The position numbers and the translations under genes were made by a program. Below are positions 53,111-61,970 of a DNA stretch of 64,000 bases, piece by piece (the first letter of the stretch is position 1; each line of letters starts with the position of its first letter). The notes under the pieces were generated by a model. It was not told the origin of the DNA. It ran no database searches and worked only from the letters and a program-made list of their open reading frames with translations. Origin of the DNA: Anaerocolumna sedimenticola (GTDB taxonomy: Bacteria > Bacillota > Clostridia > Lachnospirales > Lachnospiraceae). The stretch is taken from NCBI RefSeq assembly GCF_009931695.1, contig NZ_CP048000.1:2559501-2623500 (forward strand). The letters are read 5' to 3'.

Positions 53111-55221
53111 ATGACAGATTTTAGTTTTAACCCGAGATATTTAACTAAGGATAAGAAACCGTGGTTTCCGATTATGGGAGAAATGCATTATTCCAGATAT
53201 CCTAAAAAATATTGGAGGGATTCCTTGTATAAGATGAAAGCCGGTGGTGTGGATATTGTTTCTACTTATGCCATATGGATTCATCATGAAGAAATTGAAG
53301 GGGTGTATGATTTTGAGGGTGATAAAGATTTAAGGACTTTTGCAAAAACCTGCAAAGAATGCGGACTATATATGATACTCCGCGTTGGACCATGGATTCA
53401 TGGGGAAGTGCGAAACGGCGGATTCCCCGATTGGATATTAAAGAAAGGTTTTGAACCAAGAACCAATGACCCAGCTTATTTCCAAGAAGTAAGAAAATAT
53501 TATTCCAAAATATATGAACAGGTGGAAGGCCTTCTATTAAAAGATGGAGGGTCAATCATCGGACTGCAGATTGAAAATGAATATGGTCATTGCGGCGGCT
53601 TAGACGGAGAAGCAGGGGAATTACACATGTCCACCCTGCATCAGATGGTAAAGGAGATTGGATTCGATGTACCTCTTTATACTGCCACGGGATGGGGCGG
53701 AGCAGTTACCGGCGGACTTCTTCCGGTTATGGGCGGTTACCCTGAAGCACCCTGGGATCAGAGACTGACGGAAATTGAACCAAGCGGGAATTATATCTTT
53801 ACCCATGAGAGAAACGATCATAATATAGGCAGTGATTATGGGTTTGGTACGGGGATTACTTATGACCTGGATAAATTCCCTTACCTTACGGCAGAACTTG
53901 GCGGTGGTATGCAGGTTACCCATCACAGACGGCCGGTGGCCTATGCATCGGATATCGGCGCGATATCCCTGGTAAAATTAGGAAGCGGGGTTAATTTATT
54001 AGGTTATTATATGTATCACGGCGGTACGAATCCCAAGGGTAATTTAACCACATTGCAGGAGACCAGAGCCACGGGTTATCCCAATGATCTTCCAGAGTTT
54101 AATTATGACTTCAGGGCTCCCATCGGGGAATACGGCCAGATAACGGAAACATTCAAAGAACTTAAGCTCTTTGCCATGTTTATTAGGGATTTCGGGAGTG
54201 AATTGTGTGAGATGAATGCGGATATACCGAAGAGTAATCCATTATATCCGGGTAATTTCACAGATCTAAGAACTTCCGTACGCCATAATGGCAGAAGCGG
54301 TTATATCTTTGTAAACAACTACCAGAGAAGATATCCGGTGAAAAATCACACCGGCGTTAACTTAAAGGTAGATTTAGAAAATGAAAGTCTTCATTTTCCA
54401 TCCATTGATATTAAGGATAAGGATTATTTTTTCTTTCCTTTTAATATGAAAATCGGGAATGCCGTACTAAAAACAGCACTGGCAACCCCGCTTTGTATCC
54501 TGGATAATGAGACAAAGGTCTATATTTACTATAGTAACCACCATCCGCAATATAATATTACCGGAGATTTAGGTGATAATAAAATAGTTACCATAAGCAG
54601 GGAAGATGCCAAGAATGCCTGGAAAGTTAACCTGGATAAGGAATATCTGATTATAAGTAATTCTGCGGTTATAAAGACAGAGAAAGAAATCGAAATAATC
54701 GGAAGAGGAGACGCAGTAATAAAAGTATACCCTGCATTTACTCCGGTAAATTATCAAACTACTTACCCGGCAAACTACCTGACAGAATGCCTTATCCGGA
54801 ATGGGTTTGAGTACATTGGAAGGGATGGGGATTTTACCGTATATAAGAAGAAAATAAAACACTTGGACGTGAATGTCAGATATGAGTGTGTGGCCGACTT
54901 ATCAGATAAGAAAGTCTATGAAATTAATTTGGACTATGCGGGTCAAAATTTAGCGGATTGTTATTTACAAATATCTTATGCGGGGATAGCGCCCGATTAT
55001 ATCGGGATGAGGAATGTATTGCCGACCAATTCTATTATGGGAAAACATGGGAAATTGGACTGAAGCGTTTTGATTTTCCCGATAAATTACGGCTTGAAGT
55101 GTATCCTCTAGAAGAAGAGGCACCGGTTTTCCTGGAGAAATGGCCTGTTATGGAAAACGGTAAAGCCTGCAGGGTTTCCGGTATAAAAGCGGAAATTGAA
55201 TATGTAACAACAGTTAAATAA
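53111..55221 (+). CDS. Beta-galactosidase, GH35 family, one-base frameshift
   Basis: Intracellular exo-beta-galactosidase of glycoside hydrolase family 35 (no signal peptide). N-terminal barrel: GEMHYSRYPKKYWRDSLYKMKAGGVDIVSTY, acid/base Glu in GLQIENEYGH (~160), nucleophile Glu in LTAELGGGMQVTHH (~258). C-terminal jelly-roll domains follow. The frame ends at 55063; the normal end (GDSARLYRDEECIADQFYYG, then KRFDFPDKLRLEVYP to EYVTTVK) is in another frame up to 55221. One G missing in GGGG at 54982-54985 restores ~703 residues. It breaks down the sugar imported by the transporter just upstream. AGGAGACTAATAGGAAA precedes the ATG. Confidence 0.9.
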
Positions 55222-55285
55222 TTTATATTAGGATTGGAGTGTCAAAAACCATAATATAAATTGGCTTTTGGCCTTTTAGGTCTAT

Positions 55286-55356
55286 AACTGCTGAAAAATT
55301 TAAATCTATCATAATTGAAAGAATAGATTTTAGATTTTGCAGCAGTTTCTTTTTTT
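55286..55356 (+). terminator. Terminator after the GH35 gene
   Basis: AACTGCTG (55286-55293) pairs with CAGCAGTT; the stem continues as AAATTTAAATCTAT / ATAGATTTTAGATTTT, followed by CTTTTTTT. It closes the sugar operon. Confidence 0.85.
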
Positions 55357-55518
55357 GCTGAAATATGACACTATTTTCAGTAATTTACATATTATTGTAG
55401 ATAGGATATCTTATAAAAATACACAATCTTGTATTTTCTTTATTTCCTCTTTTCATTTGCCGAATTTCTTGCTATGATATAAAAAAGTTAAAACAGAAGC
55501 AAATATAAGGAGAATTCC

Positions 55519-57300
55519 ATGAAGATACAGGAATATTTAAAACAACATAAATTAATTATTGACGGTGCTATGGGGACTTATTTTGCAAGACTTGAAAATA
55601 ATGAAAATGCAGTTTCAGAATATGCTAACCTGGCTGATCCCGCAAAAATACTCAAAATCCACCGAAATTATATTGATGCAGGGGCTGTAATGATTCGGAC
55701 TAATTCCTTTGCAGCCAATCAGCAGGTATTAAATATCAGACCAGCACAACAGGCAGAGCTAATCACTGCATCTTATCTCCTTGCCAAACAGGCGGTTGCA
55801 GAGTCGGGGAGAGAAGTTTATATAGCCTGTGATATTGGGCCGATTCCGGAATACAGCGGAAGAACAGAAGAAGATTTATTTGAGGAATATAAGCTGATAT
55901 GCGATACTTTCCTAAAAGAAAAACCTGAGATCATATTATTTGAAACCTTTTCTGATTTTAATTATATCAAGAAATTAGTTCCTTATATAAAAGAAAAGGC
56001 ACCGGAGACATTTATAATAACGAATTTTTTAATCAATAAAAATGGTTATACAACGAAAGGTATCAGTGCCAGAACATTATTAGAAGAAATAGCAGGAACA
56101 AAGGAAATAGATGCAGGCGGTTTTAACTGCGGCATTGGTTCCGGACATATGTACCATATCTTAAAAAAACTGAATTTCCCAGCGAATAAATTTATTGTTG
56201 CAGCTCCAAATGCTGGTTATCCGGAGCAATTTCAGAACCGCATGATATTTATGGATAATGAAGTTTATTTTGAAGAAAACATGCAGAGAATTATAGAGCT
56301 TGGTGTAGATATCATTGGTGGCTGCTGCGGCACAACACCGGGTTATATAAAAAAAATAACAGAGAAGATAGACTTACAGGAAAGTAATAGGGGAATCCGT
56401 ATCAACCTATCTGTAAAAACTGAAAAACTGACTGAACTGCGTTCTAACGATTTCTTTCGGTTACTGGAATCCGGTAAAAAGGTAATTGCAGTTGAACTGG
56501 ATCCGCCTTTTGATGCAAAAGATGATCAGATTATAACCTGCGCTCATAAATTAAGGGAAGCAGGTGTTGATATGATTACCATGGCTGATTCTCCCATGGG
56601 AAGAAGCCGTGTGGATTCTATTCTGATGAGTATAAAGCTTATGAGGGAAACAGGTATGTCTGTAATGCCTCATGTATGCTGCAGGGATAAAAATATGATT
56701 GCAATGCGTTCCGGACTTTTGGGAGCATATGCCAATGGAATAAGAAATGTATTAATTGTAACCGGTGATCCCATACCCAGCGAAAACCGGCAGTCCACTA
56801 CGGGTGTTTTTGATTATAATTCCATTCAATTAATGGAGTATGTTAAAGAAATGAATCGGGAACATTTTAGTGAAGAACCCATATATTATGGCGGTGCCTT
56901 AAATTACGGCAGAGGTCCGCTTGAGAAAATAATTGAGAGAATGGAGAAGAAAATAGAAGCAGGCGCCAGGTATTTTCTTACTCAGCCTATTTTTACCGAT
57001 GAAGATATAGAAAGGGTTAAATATATTAAGAGTAAAATAAACACCAAAATACTATGTGGTATTATGCCATTAGTCAGTTACAGGAATGCCAATTTTATTA
57101 AAAATGAAATTTCAGGTATTCATGTTCCGGATTGGGTTATAGAACGCTATACTCCTGAGATGACAAGGGAAGAAGCAGAATGGACCGGAGCCAAAATCGC
57201 CGGTGAAATTATTGAAAGATTAAATCCTTTTGCGGATGGATATTATTTTATGCTTCCTTTCAACCGGGTCAGCCTTATGGATAAGATAAAAATAAATTAA
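55519..57300 (+). CDS. Fused homocysteine S-methyltransferase / methylene-THF reductase
   Basis: 593 residues. Residues ~1-285 are a homocysteine methyltransferase barrel with zinc cysteines in GGFNCGIGSG (~200) and GGCCGTTP (~270) and DGAMGTYFAR at the start. Residues ~300-593 are a methylene-THF reductase barrel (ELDPPFDAKDD, NVLIVTGDPIPS, YFLTQPIF). The fusion supplies 5-methyl-THF and homocysteine handling in one chain; the family name 'bifunctional' is standard. MetH at 58527 uses the 5-methyl-THF, so this is a methionine module. AAGGAG precedes the ATG. No SAM or B12 riboswitch was recognised upstream. Confidence 0.92.
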   Translation: MKIQEYLKQHKLIIDGAMGTYFARLENNENAVSEYANLADPAKILKIHRNYIDAGAVMIRTNSFAANQQVLNIRPAQQAELITASYLLAKQAVAESGREVYIACDIGPIPEYSGRTEEDLFEEYKLICDTFLKEKPEIILFETFSDFNYIKKLVPYIKEKAPETFIITNFLINKNGYTTKGISARTLLEEIAGTKEIDAGGFNCGIGSGHMYHILKKLNFPANKFIVAAPNAGYPEQFQNRMIFMDNEVYFEENMQRIIELGVDIIGGCCGTTPGYIKKITEKIDLQESNRGIRINLSVKTEKLTELRSNDFFRLLESGKKVIAVELDPPFDAKDDQIITCAHKLREAGVDMITMADSPMGRSRVDSILMSIKLMRETGMSVMPHVCCRDKNMIAMRSGLLGAYANGIRNVLIVTGDPIPSENRQSTTGVFDYNSIQLMEYVKEMNREHFSEEPIYYGGALNYGRGPLEKIIERMEKKIEAGARYFLTQPIFTDEDIERVKYIKSKINTKILCGIMPLVSYRNANFIKNEISGIHVPDWVIERYTPEMTREEAEWTGAKIAGEIIERLNPFADGYYFMLPFNRVSLMDKIKIN

Positions 57301-57341
57301 AATACGGAGGTAGTAAATTTAACGATAGGGGAAGTGATAGT

Positions 57342-58487
57342 TTGTTAGCCAGTGTTAAGAGAATAGTAGTGGAAGAAAATCGTAGAATGATTGCTGTCAG
57401 TGATATACATGGGAACCTGCCTGGTCTGAAAAAGCTTCTTAACAAAGTGAGCTTCAGTAAGGATGATTACTTATTTATTGTAGGTGATATGATTGAAAAA
57501 GGTCCCCAAAGCTTAAATACCCTTAGATTTATTATGGAACTGTGCAAAACTCACAATGTATTTCCGGTTAAAGGGAATTGCGATTCCGTTGCCGTGGAAA
57601 TATATCATGACAAAGTGCATAAAGAATTATTAAATTATATGTTACGGAGAAAAAAATGTCTTCTCAATGAAATGTGTGAAACTCTATCCATCAAAGTATC
57701 CAGGAAATCGGATATGAAAAAGATAAAGGAAGCACTTAGCCAGAATTTCAGTGAGGAATTAAACTGGATAGCAAGTTTGCCTGATATCATCGATACTCAG
57801 AAATTTACGTTTGTCCATGCGGGTTTGACTTCGAAAGAACTGGATAAGCAAAAGGCAGAAAAGGTGCAAAGTACCGATGCATTTCTAAATCAGGGAGTAT
57901 ACCTGGATAAATATTGTATTGTAGGCCATTGGCCTGTGGTTTTATATTCGGAAGCGATACCGGACTGTAATCCGATTATTGATAAAAAACATAAAATAAT
58001 CAGTATTGACGGAGGAAATGTAGTCAAAAGAAACGGACAGCTTAATGCTTTTATTATTCCGCATATACATTCCGAAGAATTTTCCTATCTTTCTTTTGAT
58101 GATATAAGAAAAGGTATTATTATAAGTTTGAAAGAGGGGAATAACAACTTTTGGAAAAGCCCCATATCAAAAGAAAATCAAATTCCAGATTTACAGGAAA
58201 AGCAAAATTCCATGCTGATTCACTGGATAGATAATAAGATTAATGTATTAGAAAAAGAAGAAGAATTTTCTTACTGTGAACATAATTCCACAAAATACCG
58301 GATGTGGATTTTAAATAAATACATTTACAAAGAAAAAGATGGTTATTACTGTGAAGACTCTACGGATTATCAATTACCCGTAAAGACAGGGGAAATGGTT
58401 TCCGTCATAGAAATAACGAAGAAAGGTTACCTGATTAAACAAAATGGTATTACCGGTTGGGTTTGTGGTAATATAAAATTATTGTAA
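57342..58487 (+). CDS. Metallophosphoesterase with C-terminal SH3-like domain
   Basis: 381 residues read from TTG 57342 with GGGGAAGTG upstream; a start at the Met 15 codons later (MIAVSDIHGN) is also possible. The calcineurin-type domain has DIHGNLPGLKK, VGDMIEKGPQ, VKGNCDSVA (GNHD-type motif), FVHAG and IVGHWP; ISIDGG completes a serine/threonine-phosphatase-like core. Residues ~320-381 look like a bacterial SH3-type fold (VKTGEMVSVIEI, GYLIKQNGITGWVCG). It lies between two methionine genes with no obvious link to that pathway. Confidence 0.8.
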   Translation: MLASVKRIVVEENRRMIAVSDIHGNLPGLKKLLNKVSFSKDDYLFIVGDMIEKGPQSLNTLRFIMELCKTHNVFPVKGNCDSVAVEIYHDKVHKELLNYMLRRKKCLLNEMCETLSIKVSRKSDMKKIKEALSQNFSEELNWIASLPDIIDTQKFTFVHAGLTSKELDKQKAEKVQSTDAFLNQGVYLDKYCIVGHWPVVLYSEAIPDCNPIIDKKHKIISIDGGNVVKRNGQLNAFIIPHIHSEEFSYLSFDDIRKGIIISLKEGNNNFWKSPISKENQIPDLQEKQNSMLIHWIDNKINVLEKEEEFSYCEHNSTKYRMWILNKYIYKEKDGYYCEDSTDYQLPVKTGEMVSVIEITKKGYLIKQNGITGWVCGNIKLL

Positions 58488-58526
58488 GTAAATAAATAAA
58501 GTACCAATAGGAAGTGAGGTCAAACT

Positions 58527-61103
58527 ATGACTAAAAAAGAATTTGCTGATTTAATTAGTAAAAAAATCGTCCTCCTTGACGGGGCAATGGGAAGTAATAT
58601 GCAAAAAAGCGGGATGCCCTCCGGAGTTTGCCCGGAAAAGTGGATTCTGGAACACGGCAATGTCTTAGTAAACCTGCAGAAAGCTTATATTGAAGCAGGT
58701 TCGGATATCCTGTATGCACCTACGTTTACCAGTAACCGGATTAAACTTAAGGAATATGGCCTGGCAGGCGAAATTGAACGAATCAACCGGGAATTGGTTA
58801 AATTATCCAAACAGGCGGTAAGAGATGCTCGACTTAAGGGTAACAAAAGGAAAATTTATATTGCCGGAGACCTGACCATGACAGGGGAACAGTTATCTCC
58901 TATTGGTACATTGGATTTTGAAGAGTTAGTGGATGTTTATAAAGAACAGATTTCATATCTAATAAAGGAAGGTGTGGATTTATTCGTCATAGAAACCATG
59001 ATGAGCCTGCAGGAATGCAGAGCAGCAGTATTGGCAGTTAAAGAAACCTGTGAATTGCCCATTATGGTTACCTTAACGTTTAATGACAATATGCACACCT
59101 TCTACGGAACCGATCCGGTAACTGCAATAGTAGTTCTGCAGAATATGGGTGTGGATGCGGTAGGTGTTAACTGTTCTACAGGCCCTGAAAAAATGTGTCA
59201 GGTAGTAGCAGCCATGAAAGAATATGCAAACGTCCCTATTATTGCCAAACCCAATGCCGGTCTGCCGGTTTTGATTGAAAATGAAACCGTATTCAGTCTG
59301 GGACCGGAGGATTTTGCAGCTCAGGCTAAAAAATTAGTGGATGCCGGGGCCAGCCTGGTGGGAGGCTGCTGTGGTACAACCCCGGAACATATAAAACTTT
59401 TAAAAGAAGAGATTGATACGAAAAAGCCCCATATCATAAACCAAATAAAAAGACGGACCTTAACAACGGAACGTAAGACACTTGATATTGATTTAGACGG
59501 ACGTTTCATGATAATCGGTGAGCGAATTAATCCTACAGGTAAAAAGGCTCTGCAGGCTGAGTTAAGGAACGGAGAATTGGATACCGTTCTTGGCATGGCG
59601 GAAGAACAGGTGGAAAATGGTGCGGACATCTTAGATATTAATATGGGTATGAACGGTATAAACGAGAAAGAGATGATGGTGAATGTGGTAAGAGAGGTGA
59701 CCATGGCCGCGGATGTACCTCTTAGCATTGACTCCAGTCATATTCGTGTAATCGAAGCAGCACTTCGTATTTATCCCGGCAGGGCATTAATTAATTCCAT
59801 ATCCTTAGAAAAAGAAAAATTTGAGAAGCTAATTCCAATAGCAAAAAAGTACGGAGCAATGTTTATTCTTCTTCCATTATCCGATAAAGGACTGCCTAAG
59901 GATATTAACGAAAAAAAAGAAATAATTCAGACCATATTAAAAGAAGCAAAACGGCAAGGACTAACGGAAGAAGATATTATTGTGGACGGTCTTGTGAATA
60001 CGGTTGGAGCCAATAAAGATGCTGCCATCCAGACACTAGAGACGATACATTATTGTAAAGAGGAGTTAGGGCTGGCTACGGTAGTAGGTTTATCCAACAT
60101 TTCTTTCGGATTGCCTGAAAGACAGTTTATTAACAGTACTTTTTTAGCTTTTGCTATACAGACAGGACTAACCATGGCGATTGCCAATCCTTCTCAGGAC
60201 TTATTGGTTAATACGGCATTTGCAGCCGATTTGTTAAAAGGAAAAGAAGAGGCAGATATCCGGTATATTAACAGGGTTACGAAAAATCCCGTCGTAATCA
60301 AAAGCGTAAATGATCAGGGCAGGAAATCGGTATCAGAAGCTCCTGCCGATGTAGCGAATCAATTCACTTATACTGATAAAAATTCAGACAGTGAAAAAGA
60401 AATATCCGGTCACGGTACCTGCTGTAATCTAGCAGATAATAAAGCACAGGTTGAAACACAGGAATCCAACCAGACTAATCAGGCTGTATATGAAGGAGTA
60501 ATAAAGGGAAACAAAAGAAATATGGTACAGTTGGTTACCCAGTCTTTGGAAGAGGGCAATAACCCCTCCTTTATATTGGATAACTTATTGATTCCGGCTA
60601 TTAATGAAGTAGGGCAGTTGTTTGATAAACAGATTTATTTTCTGCCTCAGTTAATCTCTTCTGCGGAAGCTATGAAATCGGCGATAGACTTTTTAGAGCC
60701 AAAGCTTAAGAAAGACGGTAATGAGAAAAAATTAGGCACGATAGTAATCGCAACCGTGGCAGGAGACGTACATGATATCGGCAAGAATTTAGTAGTTCTA
60801 ATGTTAAAAAATTATGGTTTTCAGGTTGTTGATCTTGGTAAGGATGTTCCATCCGATAAGATAATCAATACTGCTATGGAAACGAAAGCAGATATAATCG
60901 CTCTGTCTGCTTTAATGACAACAACCATGCTGGAAATGAAAGAAGTGATACGGCTTAGAAATGAATCCGGTTTAAGTGCAAAAGTCATCATCGGAGGTGC
61001 TGTAATTACTCAAAGTTATGCAGATGAAATCGGTGCCGACGGTTATGCTAAGGATGCGGGTGAAACGGTTGTATTAGCAAAGAAATTATTGGGAATCTTA
61101 TAA
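58527..61103 (+). CDS. metH: Cobalamin-dependent methionine synthase without activation domain
   Basis: 858 residues; full-length MetH is ~1,200. Order: homocysteine-binding barrel (DGAMGSNMQKSG; zinc cysteines GVNCSTGPE and GGCCGTTPEH), pterin/THF barrel (MIIGERINPTGKKAL, DINMGMNG, PLSIDSSH, NSISLE), then a polar linker of ~65 residues (~600-665, rich in Ser, Asn, Gln), and the cobalamin-binding module (~670-858) with GDVHDIGKNLV carrying the cobalt-ligand His, plus GKDVPSD. The AdoMet activation domain is missing; a separate activator protein presumably exists elsewhere. GAAGTGAGG precedes the ATG. It makes methionine using 5-methyl-THF from the fused MTHFR upstream. Confidence 0.92.
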   Translation: MTKKEFADLISKKIVLLDGAMGSNMQKSGMPSGVCPEKWILEHGNVLVNLQKAYIEAGSDILYAPTFTSNRIKLKEYGLAGEIERINRELVKLSKQAVRDARLKGNKRKIYIAGDLTMTGEQLSPIGTLDFEELVDVYKEQISYLIKEGVDLFVIETMMSLQECRAAVLAVKETCELPIMVTLTFNDNMHTFYGTDPVTAIVVLQNMGVDAVGVNCSTGPEKMCQVVAAMKEYANVPIIAKPNAGLPVLIENETVFSLGPEDFAAQAKKLVDAGASLVGGCCGTTPEHIKLLKEEIDTKKPHIINQIKRRTLTTERKTLDIDLDGRFMIIGERINPTGKKALQAELRNGELDTVLGMAEEQVENGADILDINMGMNGINEKEMMVNVVREVTMAADVPLSIDSSHIRVIEAALRIYPGRALINSISLEKEKFEKLIPIAKKYGAMFILLPLSDKGLPKDINEKKEIIQTILKEAKRQGLTEEDIIVDGLVNTVGANKDAAIQTLETIHYCKEELGLATVVGLSNISFGLPERQFINSTFLAFAIQTGLTMAIANPSQDLLVNTAFAADLLKGKEEADIRYINRVTKNPVVIKSVNDQGRKSVSEAPADVANQFTYTDKNSDSEKEISGHGTCCNLADNKAQVETQESNQTNQAVYEGVIKGNKRNMVQLVTQSLEEGNNPSFILDNLLIPAINEVGQLFDKQIYFLPQLISSAEAMKSAIDFLEPKLKKDGNEKKLGTIVIATVAGDVHDIGKNLVVLMLKNYGFQVVDLGKDVPSDKIINTAMETKADIIALSALMTTTMLEMKEVIRLRNESGLSAKVIIGGAVITQSYADEIGADGYAKDAGETVVLAKKLLGIL

Positions 61104-61126
61104 TAAAAAATACGGGTTTCGTTAAA

Positions 61127-61160
61127 AAGTCTGTCTAAGTTCATTAGGCAGGCTTTTTTT
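61127..61160 (+). terminator. Terminator after metH
   Basis: AAGTCTGTCTAA (61127-61138) pairs with TTAGGCAGGCTT (61144-61155) with G-T pairs and is followed by TTTTTT. Confidence 0.85.
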
Positions 61161-61279
61161 CTGATAGGATTGGGGTGTCAAAATCCAATTTTAACCTGCT
61201 TGTTATGTAATAGGTTATGACATTCATAAAATTTTTATAAATAAAAACTTACAAAATACTTAAGTTTTTTTTATGCATC

Positions 61280-61341
61280 TTGACATATTAAAAAAAAAAC
61301 TTATAATGATTGTTAACCTACTCAACTATTAAACAGGTTAA
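61280..61341 (+). promoter_or_regulatory. Promoter and candidate MarR operator
   Basis: TTGACA (61280-61285) and TATAAT (61302-61307), spacer 16, is a strong promoter. Right after the -10 box lies an inverted repeat TTAACCT (61313-61319) / AGGTTAA (61335-61341), placed to block the polymerase. It suits the MarR gene starting 98 bases downstream. Confidence 0.65.
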
Positions 61342-61439
61342 TTAATTTGTTTTTTGAAAGGAGCTAGCTGTAAATAAAGTTCATACTCATAACACAAAAG
61401 ATATGCTAAAGTACAAAAGTTATGTATAAGGAGGTTATA

Positions 61440-61934
61440 ATGGAAAAAAATATTACTCATGAATTCATAATGGTTATGAATAAATTACGTAAATTGACAC
61501 ATAAACATCATTCTAAGGATATGGTGCATCAGGGTGAGTTTATGATGTTAGGTGCCATTCATGGCTGTATGGAAGAAAATAGAGCAAATCAAAAAAATGA
61601 TCCGGGGGTTAAAGTAAGTGAATTAAGTGATAAGATTCATTCTACAAAACCGGCTACATCCAAAATGTTAAATGCTTTAGAAGAAAAAGGGTATATAGAG
61701 AGAATCTCAGATAAAAAAGACAGGAGAGTAGTTTATATCCGGCTGTCTGCGGCCGGTGAAAAGATAATAAAAGAATCTCTTCACAGAATGCATATTTTTG
61801 CAGAATGCACTATAAAGAGAATGGGCGAAGAAGATGCAAAAGACTTTATCCGTCTCCTCAATAAATTCTATGATGCAGTGTATGAGGAAATGAAAGATAT
61901 GAAAAGAGATAAAGAGGATTGCGAAAAAGAATAA
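61440..61934 (+). CDS. MarR family transcriptional regulator
   Basis: 164 residues from ATG 61440 (AAGGAGG upstream; the six-codon longer reading lacks one). Winged helix: VKVSELSDKIHSTKPATSKMLNALEEKGYIERISDKKDRRVVYIRL, residues ~60-105 (shown in fragments elsewhere: TSKMLNALEEKG, DKKDRRVVY). It directly precedes an ABC exporter gene by 36 bases, the usual MarR-ABC multidrug or peptide-stress module, and probably represses both through the repeat over the promoter. Confidence 0.92.
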   Translation: MEKNITHEFIMVMNKLRKLTHKHHSKDMVHQGEFMMLGAIHGCMEENRANQKNDPGVKVSELSDKIHSTKPATSKMLNALEEKGYIERISDKKDRRVVYIRLSAAGEKIIKESLHRMHIFAECTIKRMGEEDAKDFIRLLNKFYDAVYEEMKDMKRDKEDCEKE

Positions 61935-61970
61935 GAACATAAGAATGAGATAGATTGGAAAGGAGTTAGC

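Noticed and set aside
55357..55518. SAM or B12 riboswitch before the MTHFR fusion
   Set aside because: No S-box or B12-box sequence could be recognised in this AT-rich leader.
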